DNA of 64,000 nt from Peteryoungia aggregata LMG 23059 (GTDB lineage Bacteria; Pseudomonadota; Alphaproteobacteria; Rhizobiales; Rhizobiaceae), in contig NZ_JAUSUW010000007.1 in the NCBI RefSeq assembly GCF_030814435.1, forward strand, positions 62,001-126,000, given 5' to 3'. Shown here piece after piece: positions 8,464-16,677 of the stretch. The position numbers were made by a program, and so were the translations under genes. Position 1 is the stretch's first letter, and each line of letters opens with the position of its first letter. The notes under the pieces were generated by a model that saw only the letters and a list, made by a program, of their open reading frames with translations, was not told the DNA's origin and ran no database searches.

Positions 8464-9789
8464 TCAGGTCTTGCCTTCAACGCTTGACCGCAGCCTTTGA
8501 TGGGCCGCCTCATCGAGGGAAAAATTCCACATCAGGGCAATGGCTGCGAGTTTCGGGAGAATGGGCAGGAAGGCATAGAGCGCGGTCAGCGTGGTCAGTG
8601 CCTCCGGCGTCTGGGTCGCGGTCTGGTCGCCAATGAAGCCGGCGAGATCGAGGAGCGGGAAGACGATACCTGCGGAAAGGGCGACCGCAAGCTTGGTGAT
8701 GAAACTCCAGGCAGCGAAATAGAGGCCGGAGCGCTGTTCGCCTGACGAGACCGTATCATTGTCGATGACATCGGCCTGGATCGCCGGGGGCAACGTCAGG
8801 TCGAAGCCGAGCAGCAGACCGGTGACGACGCAAACGACGGTGAAGGCGAGAACATCGCCCTCCCCGAGGAAACCCGCGACCGAGAAGACGGCGCAGGCAA
8901 GGATCATAGCGAAGCACCAGGCGCGGTGCTTGCCCAGGCGTTTGGCAGTGGCGACAGCCAGGGGGACGCCTGCGATCGCGCAGAGGAAATAGGTGAAGAG
9001 CAGCGGGCCCTGCATGGCGGGAGCACCGAGGCGCTGCCCGACGAAATAGATGAAAAGCGATGCGGGGATCGCATTTGCGAAACTGTTCAGCAGGAAGGCG
9101 GATGCGAGCCGCAGGAAGGGGCCGTTGGCGCGCAGATGGCGGAAGCCTTCCCGCAGGGAGAGCTTGCGCCGGGAGAAATCCACCGGCTCGGGCACATTCG
9201 CCACGGCAAGCACACCGGCAAGAGGAAGGGCGACGGCAATGAAGACGGCGATCCAGGCAAGGCCATGGAAACCGGCAGCCGTGTCCAGCCCGCCGACGAA
9301 GGGCAGCGTGATGGCGATCAGCGAGCCGACCAGAGTCGCACCTTCCCGCCAGGCGGAGAGCTTGACGCGGGCCTGATAGCCGGTCGCAAGTTCCGCCCCC
9401 CAGGCCGTGTAGGGCAGCAGGGACCAGGTGGCGCCGATGGAAAGCGCCACGCCCCAGAAGGCGAGATAACCGACACCGGCATCCTGAGGCGGCCAGAACA
9501 GCATGAAGGCCGCGAGCGCCGTCAGCGGCGTCGAGATGAGAAAGAAGAAGCGGCGACGACCGAAGCGCGAGCGCACCCGATCGGAAAGCCAGCCGAACAG
9601 GGGATCGGTAACCGCATCGATCAGGCGGATACCGAGCAGCACGGCCCCGATAGTCGCCAGCGACATGGCGAAATGGTCCGCATAAAAGGTCGGCAGCACG
9701 ATGTAGAAGGGAAGCGCGATCGCAGCCATGGGGATCGCCGGAAGCGCGTAAAATGCGAGGCGCGCGGAGGCCGGGGCTTGGTCTGTCAT
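8464..9789 (-). CDS. MFS transporter, glycoside-pentoside-hexuronide (MFS_2) type
   Basis: A 12-helix carrier of 441 aa. The conserved loop after helix 2 reads LIDAVTDPLFGWLSDRVRSRFGRRR, shortened here as DAVTDPLFGWLSDR, which is diagnostic of the GPH/MFS_2 cation symporters for sugars and glycosides. The start at 9789 (MTDQAPAS) begins just before the first helix; the frame extends further but without features. No sugar-catabolic partner is adjacent, so the substrate is unknown. Confidence 0.8.
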   Translation of the reverse strand: MTDQAPASARLAFYALPAIPMAAIALPFYIVLPTFYADHFAMSLATIGAVLLGIRLIDAVTDPLFGWLSDRVRSRFGRRRFFFLISTPLTALAAFMLFWPPQDAGVGYLAFWGVALSIGATWSLLPYTAWGAELATGYQARVKLSAWREGATLVGSLIAITLPFVGGLDTAAGFHGLAWIAVFIAVALPLAGVLAVANVPEPVDFSRRKLSLREGFRHLRANGPFLRLASAFLLNSFANAIPASLFIYFVGQRLGAPAMQGPLLFTYFLCAIAGVPLAVATAKRLGKHRAWCFAMILACAVFSVAGFLGEGDVLAFTVVCVVTGLLLGFDLTLPPAIQADVIDNDTVSSGEQRSGLYFAAWSFITKLAVALSAGIVFPLLDLAGFIGDQTATQTPEALTTLTALYAFLPILPKLAAIALMWNFSLDEAAHQRLRSSVEGKT

Positions 9790-9821
9790 GGGTGTCCGAT
9801 CACTGGTGTGTCTGGAGTGGT

Positions 9822-9986
9822 CTACGGCTTGTCGGCGCTTCCGGTTTTGCCAGTCCGGCGGCATCGTTCGGAACAGTAGACGACGTTCTCCCAGTCCCGC
9901 TCCCATTTCTTGCGCCAGGTGAAGGGCTTGCGGCAGACAGGACAGGTCTTCTGGGGCAGATCGCCCTTGCGGATCATCTTGGGCAT
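9822..9986 (-). CDS. DUF2256 small zinc-ribbon-like protein
   Basis: A 54-aa protein whose core carries two cysteine pairs, CPVC and a second CSERC, separated by a basic aromatic stretch ([11 protein letters not shown]). This is the DUF2256 signature. The four cysteines are spaced to bind one zinc ion. The start MPKMIRK at 9986 fits the family length, and the longer frame to 10043 is not supported. It lies upstream of the MFS gene by 32 bases in the same direction. Function is not known. Confidence 0.8.
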   Translation of the reverse strand: MPKMIRKGDLPQKTCPVCRKPFTWRKKWERDWENVVYCSERCRRTGKTGSADKP

Positions 9987-10126
9987 GCGAGGTTCTCGGC
10001 TGATGTCACCTCCCATTTCGCAGCGATCGGGACAGTGGATCACTTGAAGCGATCAGAGCGGTTGAAGCTTGCCACCCCCTGCCCCACTTGCTAGCTCGAA
10101 ACTGCAATCACGGGAGAGACATCACG

Positions 10127-11113
10127 ATGCGAGAACATTCCTTCGGCCGGACGGAATTCACCGTCAGCGATATCGGCTTCGGCGCCTGGCAGATCGGCGG
10201 ATCCTGGGGCGAAGTCTCCGAGGCAGACGGCCGGGCAGCGCTCAACGCGGCCCTCGATGCCGGCATGACCTTCATCGATACCGCTGACGTCTATGGCGAC
10301 GGTCGGTCGGAAAAGATCATCGCCGAGGTGCTGAAGGCGCGCGGCGGCAAGCGACCGATGGTGGCGTCCAAGGCCGGTCGGAGGCTCAACCCGCATGTGG
10401 CGGATGGTTACACCAAGGCGAATATCGAGGCTTTCATCGACCGCTCACTGAAGAACCTCGAAATCGACAGCCTCGATCTCGTGCAGCTGCACTGCCCGCC
10501 GACCGAGGTCTACTACCGCCAGGAGATGTTCGAGGGGCTGGAAGAAATCCGCAAGGCTGGCAAGATCAAGCATTACGGCGTGTCGGTCGAAAAGGTTGAG
10601 GAAGCGCTGAAGGCGATCGAATATCCGGGCGTCGTCTCGGTGCAGATCATCTTCAACCTGTTCCGCCAGCGCCCGGCTGCCCTCTTCTTCCAGGAAGCCA
10701 AGCGCCGCAACGTCGCGGTCATCGCGCGTGTGCCGCTGGCGAGCGGCCTGCTTTCGGGCAAGATCACCGCAGCCACGCAGTTTGCCGCCGAAGACCATCG
10801 CAACTTCAACCGCAATGGCGAAGCCTTCGATGTCGGCGAAACCTTTGCCGGCGTGCCCTTCGAGACGGGGCTCGCGGCAGTCGAGGAAGTGCGCAAGCTT
10901 GTGCCGGAAGGGGCCTCCATGGCGCAGTTCGCACTCCGCTGGATCCTGATGCACGAGGCCGTCACCGTCGTCATCCCCGGCGCGCGCAATGGCGAGCAGG
11001 CCAAGGCAAATGCTGCGGCTTCCGATCTCGCGGCCCTGTCTGCCGATGTCATGGCGGCCTCGCGCGAGGTCTATGAGCGGCTGATCGCACCGCATGTGCA
11101 TCACCGCTGGTAA
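10127..11113 (+). CDS. Aldo/keto reductase
   Basis: A 328-aa TIM-barrel NADPH-dependent oxidoreductase. It shows the family N-terminal pattern GxGxWQIGG, FIDTADVYGDGRSE with the catalytic Asp and Tyr, a lysine in VASKAG, and a C-terminal segment VIPGARNGEQ for cofactor phosphate. The start at 10127 has GGGAGAG ten bases upstream. It is a single gene, convergent with the metallo-beta-lactamase-fold gene, with a strong hairpin between them. The physiological substrate is unknown. Confidence 0.88.
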   Translation: MREHSFGRTEFTVSDIGFGAWQIGGSWGEVSEADGRAALNAALDAGMTFIDTADVYGDGRSEKIIAEVLKARGGKRPMVASKAGRRLNPHVADGYTKANIEAFIDRSLKNLEIDSLDLVQLHCPPTEVYYRQEMFEGLEEIRKAGKIKHYGVSVEKVEEALKAIEYPGVVSVQIIFNLFRQRPAALFFQEAKRRNVAVIARVPLASGLLSGKITAATQFAAEDHRNFNRNGEAFDVGETFAGVPFETGLAAVEEVRKLVPEGASMAQFALRWILMHEAVTVVIPGARNGEQAKANAAASDLAALSADVMAASREVYERLIAPHVHHRW

Positions 11114-11132
11114 GAGGCGGTGCCAAGGAAAA

Positions 11133-11170
11133 CGGGAGAGGCCGGGTGCGCAATCACCCGGCCTCTCCCG
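11133..11170. terminator. Strong hairpin between convergent genes
   Basis: A perfect 16-bp stem (CGGGAGAGGCCGGGTG and its complement) has loop CGCAAT. It lies 20 bases after the aldo/keto reductase stop and has no T-run on either side. It may act as a bidirectional or Rho-assisted terminator. Its GAGGCCGGGT core recurs at 12510 and 46915. Confidence 0.6.
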
Positions 11171-11226
11171 TCTGGCATCACAGAGCCGATACAGGATCAG
11201 CGCACGGCCTGGGCGCGGCCCTGATC

Positions 11227-12168
11227 TCAGTAATCACCAAGATCCTGACTGATCAATATTTCACCTTTGAAACTGCCAGCAATCTGTGCTGTCCAGGCTT
11301 CGGTTTCAGCAGGTGTAATCGGTCCTCCAGCAACGAGATGGGTTGCCACAACCTTCTTGACACCGGCAGCCGAGGCCATCTCACCGACCTGGGCGGGCGT
11401 GATGTGGTGCTCGGATAGATGCTTCAGGACGCCTGGCAGCACTTCCGGAGCAACGATCCGCGCCATCTGCACCTCCATCGAGGGCATGTCGATCAACTCG
11501 GCGACAAGAAGATCGGCGCCTTTCGACAACGTCACCACATCATCGGACCAGCCGGTGTCGCCCGTGTAGACGATGGAGCGGTCCGGCGTATCGAAGCGGA
11601 ACGACAAGGACCCGTGCTTGGGTTCTTCGCTGCCCGCCATATGGCCATAATGCGTATTGGTCACGGTGCTGACCGTGGTATCGCCGATCTTGAAGCTATC
11701 GCCACCATCGACTTCGGTGACCTGAACCAGAGTTTCCGGCTTGACGACCGGGGCATCTTCCAGACCGTATCCAGCTTCCATCGAAGGGGCCATGCCGGCG
11801 AGCAGGCCATCAACCAACACTCGGGTGCCGGGCGGACCATAGATGTTCAAGGGCTTTGAGGCGTCGGTCTGAAACCGCAGCCCCAGCACCGCCAGAAGCC
11901 CGCCGACATGATCAAAGTGCAGGTGACTGATCAGGACGTCATCGACCTGGTTCAGGCGCAAACGCTTGCCGGCAAGACGACCCGCCACGCCATCACCAAC
12001 ATCGACCAGCGTCAGACGACCATTGACCGCCAGCAGATTTGCCGGTTGCGATCGATCCATACGCGCAATCGGCCCTCCATTGCTGCCTAAAATGGTGAAG
12101 CTGGTATCGGCCCAGGCCGGCGCAGCGATGAAGGCCGACAGGGCAAAGGCAGTTAGTATCGTTCTCAT
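11227..12168 (-). CDS. Exported metallo-beta-lactamase-fold hydrolase
   Basis: A 313-aa protein with a signal peptide (about 1-20, cleavage after PAWA) and the zinc motif HLHFDH, plus later His and Asp residues (TNTHYGH, YTGDTG, ATHL) that complete a two-metal site. The overall form resembles the RNase Z/arylsulfatase-like branch and not beta-lactamases. The ATG at 12168 has GGAGACC upstream and starts the signal peptide. The 340 bases upstream (12169-12504) contain no gene and probably hold its promoter. The substrate is unknown. Confidence 0.82.
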   Translation of the reverse strand: MRTILTAFALSAFIAAPAWADTSFTILGSNGGPIARMDRSQPANLLAVNGRLTLVDVGDGVAGRLAGKRLRLNQVDDVLISHLHFDHVGGLLAVLGLRFQTDASKPLNIYGPPGTRVLVDGLLAGMAPSMEAGYGLEDAPVVKPETLVQVTEVDGGDSFKIGDTTVSTVTNTHYGHMAGSEEPKHGSLSFRFDTPDRSIVYTGDTGWSDDVVTLSKGADLLVAELIDMPSMEVQMARIVAPEVLPGVLKHLSEHHITPAQVGEMASAAGVKKVVATHLVAGGPITPAETEAWTAQIAGSFKGEILISQDLGDY

Positions 12169-12504
12169 CTCAGGTCTCCTCCCTTGAATGGATGTATTGC
12201 TCCCCAACCCCTTCGCATCGAGCCAGTGCCCCTTCCATCGCAGCGGTGGTGACAAAGGGGCTCAAAGCCTGTCCGGCCATTGGATAGCACTTGGTCCGGA
12301 TAGATTCATCGACGGTTCCTCCATCGTCGCACTGCGCCCTTTGGGCGGCATCCGGTGCAAGACACATATCTGTGGTGGAACTGTTCAGGAAATTTCTTTG
12401 ATGAATGCCAATTATTTAACGTGTGAATGTAAGGCGACCTGAGAATGGCGGCGGCGGCCAGACCTATCGCTCTGGATGACCCTTGGCGGCCAAGCTGACC
12501 GAAC
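12169..12504. other. Non-coding upstream region of the metallo-hydrolase gene
   Basis: No frame here has a ribosome site or recognisable protein. The part near 12380-12430 is unusually AT-rich for the window and is the likeliest promoter area for the leftward hydrolase gene, but no clear -35/-10 pair stands out. Confidence 0.5.
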
Positions 12505-12535
12505 GAAAAAGGCCGGGTGATCGCTCACCCGGCCT
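12505..12535 (-). terminator. Intrinsic terminator of the phytase-like gene
   Basis: An 11-bp stem (AGGCCGGGTGA / TCACCCGGCCT, 12510-12535, loop TCGC) is followed on the minus strand by TTTTTCG. It sits 30 bases after the stop of the phytase-like gene. Confidence 0.85.
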
Positions 12536-12564
12536 CTTCTGTTTCAGGTGGCCTGATCTTTCGA

Positions 12565-14763
12565 TCAGTTGGTGCCCTGCAGGTTCACTTCCCAGAACAG
12601 GGTCTCGCCAGAACTATCGTCCACACCGTCGTTATCGGTGACGGCGAAAGCCTTGCCCGAGGCGTCGAAGGCGAAGCCTTCGAGCTTGTCGACGACGTAG
12701 CCGTTGGTGGCAGCCTTCAGGTCCGGAATGAAGTCGTGGACTTCTTCCTTGGCAACCGTCGGGAGCGGTTCACCGATCTTGGCGGGCTTCAGGTCGGCGA
12801 TGGCGACGCGGAAGAGCTTCTTGAGCTTGGCATTGTCACCCACCTGATTGTCGCGCTCGACGATGTAGACGTGGTCACCATGGGCGGTGATTTCCGACAG
12901 GCCGACCCAGCCTTCACCGGCCTTCTCAAGCGGGTAGCGTACGGCGCCCCATTCCTTGGACTTGGGGTTGTAGGAGAGCAGCTTGACTGAGCCCTTCTCG
13001 TCATCGCCCCATTCGCGCTGAACGGCCATCCAGAGCGTCATGTCGTCGCCCGAGCCGATGGCGGTGATGCCTTCCAGGCCAAAGCGGGTCTGGCCGGCGA
13101 GCAGTTCAGCGGGGAAGCCGATCTCGGCCTTGATCTCACCCTTGGCGTCGACGTTGTAGAGACCGTGGCCGACGAGCTTGGCCGGATCGCCTTCCGATGC
13201 CAGCCAGAAGCCGCCCTTACCGTCGAGGGTGATGCCCTCGATGTCGAGCTTCTGGGCAGCAGCGCCACCGCGGATGATCGGCAGAGCTGAGGTGATAACG
13301 GCAGGCTTCTGCGTTGCGTCGATCGTGAAGATCGACGGCTGCATAGCGTAGAAGCTGTCATTGACGGCATAGAGCGTGCCTGCCTTTTCGGCATCGCCGA
13401 CGAGACCCGACAGAGCGCCCCAACCGATCGGTGCGCCATCAACCATGGCCGACTGGATCATCGGATAGGCGGGCGTACCTTCAGCCAGTTCGTAGAGCAT
13501 GACATGCGAACGCGGGCCGCCGTCTTCGCCAAGGTCAACTTCGTTGGCGGTGACAAGCAGGTTGCGGGAAGGGATGGCGACGGCGCCTTCCGGCGAGACG
13601 CCCGACGGCAGAAGCTGGGTGAGTTCTGGCTCGGCGCCCGTATCCTTGTAGACCGCGGCGACCGAGGAGCGCTCGGCGAGAACGAAGAAATAATTCTGAT
13701 CGCCAAAGGTTGCGGCTTCCAGGCCTTCCGGCTCGACGCCCTTGGAGCGGGCGCGCTTGTCGGGGAAGTGGCCGATCTGGGCGATCGCCATTTCGAGCGA
13801 AGCGCCGGCTTCGTAAGTAACCTTGCCGGTCTTGTCGAAAATGGTGAAGCCGCGTGAACCGCCGTTCCAGTCGCCTTCATTGGCGATAACAAGACGATCG
13901 TCGTCGAGCCACTTCACAGCGTCAGGCTCGCGCGGAACGCCTTCCTTGGTGCCGGTGAACTTCAGCGCGCCATCCGACTTGGTATCGATTCCGGCCAGAT
14001 CGACCGTACCGGCGGAGAAATGGGCCTTCACCTCACCCATCTTGCCGTCGACGATGGCGATGTGGTTGTTCTCCTGCAGCGTGACGGCAATTTCGCCGAG
14101 GCTGTTGATCGCGACGAATTCAGGCTCCGGATCATCAGGGGCGACTTCGGCGAGACCGGTCAGTGCGACGCGCTTCATCGTGCCGCAATCGGCAACGCCG
14201 TCCTTCAGCGAGATGATGACGAGGTCGCCGGCCGGCATCTGCGGCAGGGCGCCGTCGTTGACCTCCTCGTCACGCTCGTTCTCAATCGCGATCGCGACGA
14301 AAGAGCCGTCCTTGGCGACAGCGACGGAATCGGGCTGGCCACCGATATCGCAGGTCATGTCGATTGCCTTGGAGGCGATGTCAACGACAGCGAGCTTGCC
14401 CGAAGGGCTGGTGAAGCTCTCGGACGTGTTCACGCCGACGAGGACCTTAGCTCCGGCAACGGAAACGGATGTCGGCTCGCCGTCCATCATCAGGGCGCCG
14501 GCGGCCTTCGGGGCCTTGGCGTCAGTGATGTCGATAAAGCCGATGCCGCCCAGCGGGCTGTCGGAATAGATCAGCGTGTTGCCGTCTTTCGAGGCAGTGA
14601 TGATTTCGGCCGAGGTGGTCGAGAGCTTTTCCTTATCGGCCGGCAGGTTGGCGGCGACGGGGAAGGTGGCGATACGGTTGAAGACCTGTTCGGCAGCGGC
14701 CGGCAGGGCCACTGATGCAAAAAGCGCCGCCGTCAGGGCGACGCGGGAGAGACCATGGGTCAT
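12565..14763 (-). CDS. Exported phytase-like esterase (PF13449-type) beta-propeller protein
   Basis: A 732-aa secreted protein with a signal peptide ending in PAAA near residue 24. The N-terminal half resembles a choice-of-anchor/YVTN-like propeller. The C-terminal half (about 440-730) has the features of the 'esterase-like activity of phytase' domain, with EPEGLE, DIEGITL, GLEGITA and KLEGFAF acidic turns. The ATG at 14763 is preceded by GGAGG. Upstream are three to four 11-bp Pho-type repeats, which points to induction under phosphate limitation and a role in phosphate scavenging. That role is an inference; the enzyme activity is unproven for most members. Confidence 0.8.
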   Translation of the reverse strand: MTHGLSRVALTAALFASVALPAAAEQVFNRIATFPVAANLPADKEKLSTTSAEIITASKDGNTLIYSDSPLGGIGFIDITDAKAPKAAGALMMDGEPTSVSVAGAKVLVGVNTSESFTSPSGKLAVVDIASKAIDMTCDIGGQPDSVAVAKDGSFVAIAIENERDEEVNDGALPQMPAGDLVIISLKDGVADCGTMKRVALTGLAEVAPDDPEPEFVAINSLGEIAVTLQENNHIAIVDGKMGEVKAHFSAGTVDLAGIDTKSDGALKFTGTKEGVPREPDAVKWLDDDRLVIANEGDWNGGSRGFTIFDKTGKVTYEAGASLEMAIAQIGHFPDKRARSKGVEPEGLEAATFGDQNYFFVLAERSSVAAVYKDTGAEPELTQLLPSGVSPEGAVAIPSRNLLVTANEVDLGEDGGPRSHVMLYELAEGTPAYPMIQSAMVDGAPIGWGALSGLVGDAEKAGTLYAVNDSFYAMQPSIFTIDATQKPAVITSALPIIRGGAAAQKLDIEGITLDGKGGFWLASEGDPAKLVGHGLYNVDAKGEIKAEIGFPAELLAGQTRFGLEGITAIGSGDDMTLWMAVQREWGDDEKGSVKLLSYNPKSKEWGAVRYPLEKAGEGWVGLSEITAHGDHVYIVERDNQVGDNAKLKKLFRVAIADLKPAKIGEPLPTVAKEEVHDFIPDLKAATNGYVVDKLEGFAFDASGKAFAVTDNDGVDDSSGETLFWEVNLQGTN

Positions 14764-14800
14764 CGGGAAACCTCCAGTATCCAGAAATGGAACAGGAGGT

Positions 14801-14844
14801 TTTTGGGGCAGTCCGGTGACAGTCGGATGACAGTTGGATGTCGA
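14801..14844 (-). promoter_or_regulatory. PhoB box array
   Basis: On the minus strand four 11-base units run in register: TCGACATCCAA, CTGTCATCCGA, CTGTCACCGGA and CTGCCCCAAAA. The middle two contain the canonical PhoB half-sites CTGTCAT and CTGTCAC separated by four bases. The array ends 38 bases before the phytase-like start codon, the right place for PhoB activation. Confidence 0.8.
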
Positions 14845-14861
14845 TCCGACGAATCATCCGA

Positions 14862-15764
14862 TCAGGAAGCCGGCGAAGCTTCCTTGCCCGCTTCACGCAG
14901 CATCAGGAAGAGCGAAGCACCGAGGATCAGAAGCGCACCCAGCCAGAGATAGCCGCTCGGCGCATAACCGAAGACCAGCCAGCCGGCGAAGACGTTCAGC
15001 GGCAACTTGAGATCGTCAAAGGGCTGCACATAGGCTGCATCGGCGGTGTTGTAGGCGAGCGTCAGCAGATATTGGCCAAGGGCTGTCAGGAGACCCGCGC
15101 CCAGAAGCAGCCAGAGCGCCAGCCCCTCCGGCACGACGAAGCCACCCGCCACGGCGAGCCCCGCGTTGATCGGCGTCAGCAGCACGAGAAGCCAGACGGT
15201 CACCGTTTCCGGCGCCTCGTAGTGGGTGAGGTTCTTCATGATCAGCGACGAGCCGCCCCAGAGCAGAGCGGAGAGCACTGGCAGCAGGGCTGCGAGTGTG
15301 AAGCTGTCGGCCCACGGCTGCAGGATGATCATCGCGCCAATGAAGCCCGTCAGCGTCGCCAGCCAGCGGTCACGACCAACGGTCTCGCCGAGAAACAGAC
15401 GTGCGCCGATGATGATGAAGAAGGGCGACGTCATAACAAGCGCGATGGCCTGCCAGATCGGCACGGTGGCGAGGCCCGTCACCCAGGCCTGCACACCGAA
15501 GGCCGCGAGCAACACCCTCAGGATGTGGCGGACGGGATAGGCTGTCTTCATGGCCTTCAAACCGAGGCGGAACAGCAGCGGAAGCGAGAGGACAAGCGCG
15601 AAGCCATATTGCCAGAAGGCGGTCGAGGCCGGCGGAAAGCCGAGCGTCATCGAGAGCCACTGGGTGACGACATTGAGCAAGGCAAAGGCGATGCCTGCCA
15701 GAACCATGAAACCGGCGCCTAGAACGGCCCGGGAGCGCAAGAGCGAAACGGAGCTCTGATTCAT
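14862..15764 (-). CDS. ribN: Riboflavin transporter RibN (EamA/DMT family)
   Basis: A 300-aa EamA-family membrane protein with about ten hydrophobic helices in two repeats. Alone the family would only indicate metabolite transport. An FMN riboswitch and attenuator occupy its 5' leader, and in Rhizobium EamA proteins with this leader were shown to import riboflavin (RibN). The start ATG at 15764 has AAAGGAAA upstream; an overlapping ATG five bases earlier runs into a stop after two codons. Expression should fall when FMN is plentiful. Confidence 0.85.
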   Translation of the reverse strand: MNQSSVSLLRSRAVLGAGFMVLAGIAFALLNVVTQWLSMTLGFPPASTAFWQYGFALVLSLPLLFRLGLKAMKTAYPVRHILRVLLAAFGVQAWVTGLATVPIWQAIALVMTSPFFIIIGARLFLGETVGRDRWLATLTGFIGAMIILQPWADSFTLAALLPVLSALLWGGSSLIMKNLTHYEAPETVTVWLLVLLTPINAGLAVAGGFVVPEGLALWLLLGAGLLTALGQYLLTLAYNTADAAYVQPFDDLKLPLNVFAGWLVFGYAPSGYLWLGALLILGASLFLMLREAGKEASPAS

Positions 15765-15817
15765 GTCATGTTTCCTTTTCCAAAGGACCAACACAAATCA
15801 GGACAGATGAGGACGAC

Positions 15818-15842
15818 GAAAACCGCACCCGGACGGGCACGG
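15818..15842 (-). terminator. Attenuator terminator of the FMN riboswitch
   Basis: On the minus strand CCGTGCCC and GGGTGCGG form an 8-bp stem with two G-U type pairs around loop GTCC, followed directly by TTTTCG. It lies between the aptamer and ribN, as expected for transcriptional attenuation. The antiterminator strand was not identified. Confidence 0.6.
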
Positions 15843-15899
15843 CACTGCGCAGCAACGCCCAACAGATCCGCGTGACGCGGATGCAGAGCACAGCCTGAC

Positions 15900-16050
15900 C
15901 TCATTCTCTTTCATCCGGACTTTAACCGTCGGCTCCGGAGTTACACCGGATCTGCTGACCCTGCCCTCCCCCTTGAGGAACAACAGGCGCTCGCGGGCTT
16001 CAAGGTTTCCCCTTTACCGCCGGTGGGGAGTTTCACCCCGCCCTGAGAAC
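15900..16050 (-). promoter_or_regulatory. FMN riboswitch (RFN element)
   Basis: The minus strand carries the conserved RFN blocks in order: AGGGCGGGGTGAAACTCCCC, ACCGGCGGTAAA, AAGCCCGCGAGC, GGCAG, ATCCGGTGTAACTCCGG, AGCCGACGGT, AAAGTCCGGATG and the closing AGAGAATG. All six helices can form. It controls the EamA transporter downstream and is the only one in the window. Confidence 0.97.
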
Positions 16051-16195
16051 GAATGCCGGACAATCCGGCGCAACAGAAATATGACAGGTCATGCTGCAGC
16101 GCAAGACCGGCAAAAAGAAAGCCCGGCACGGGGCCGGGCTCACCAGAGATGTCAGCTGACCATCGGCACAGAAGGGTGGCGACGGTCACGACGGA

Positions 16196-16471
16196 TCAGC
16201 TGTTGACAGCGTCCTTCAGGCCCTTGCCGGCCGTGAACTTCGGAACGTTACGAGCCGGGATATCGACTTCAGCGCCGGTGGACGGGTTGCGGCCCTTGGA
16301 GGCTTCGCGACGGGCGACGGTGAAGGCGCCGAAGCCAGCGAGACGAATGTCGCCGCCGTTCTTCAGTTCAGCCTGGACCGTTTCAAAAACGGCATCAACG
16401 GCAGAGGCTGCGTCAGCCTTGGTGAGGCCAGCCTTCTCGGCGACCGCGGATACGAGTTCGTTCTTGTTCAT
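16196..16471 (-). CDS. hupB: DNA-binding protein HU
   Basis: A 91-aa histone-like protein beginning MNKNELVSAVAEKAGL, with the DNA-grasping arm motif GRNPSTGAEVDIPARNVPKF and GFGAF. Length and sequence match HU-beta; IHF-alpha is encoded separately at 48387. It bends and compacts DNA as a dimer. The ATG at 16471 has GGTGG upstream, and the extension to 16552 is not supported. Its position downstream of lon in the clpP-clpX-lon-hup cluster is conserved in proteobacteria. Confidence 0.93.
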   Translation of the reverse strand: MNKNELVSAVAEKAGLTKADAASAVDAVFETVQAELKNGGDIRLAGFGAFTVARREASKGRNPSTGAEVDIPARNVPKFTAGKGLKDAVNS

Positions 16472-16524
16472 GTTTCCACCCTTTCTGATTGGTATGAAAC
16501 GACTCAAATGATTAAGTCGGGCGG

Positions 16525-16552
16525 AGAATACGAAAGCTTCTGCCCTTCGCAA
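16525..16552 (-). promoter_or_regulatory. Probable hupB promoter
   Basis: On the minus strand TTGCGA (16552-16547) and TATTCT (16530-16525) are separated by 16 bases and end about 54 bases before the HU start codon. The match and location fit a housekeeping promoter. Confidence 0.5.
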
Positions 16553-16604
16553 CTCAAAAGCACCCGAAAGCCCCGGAAAACAAGCCTTTTAAGCGGCTTT
16601 TCAC

Positions 16605-16635
16605 AAAAAAGGCTGGCAAAAATGCCAGCCTTTTT
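16605..16635. terminator. Intrinsic terminator of lon
   Basis: The stem GGCTGGCA (16611-16618) / TGCCAGCC (16623-16630) is flanked by an A-run on the left and a T-run on the right, so it can terminate in both directions. It lies 45 bases after the lon stop. Confidence 0.85.
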
Positions 16636-16677
16636 GTCGGTTTTGGAGCTTTGTGGCTCACTTATGGCAGAATTGCC

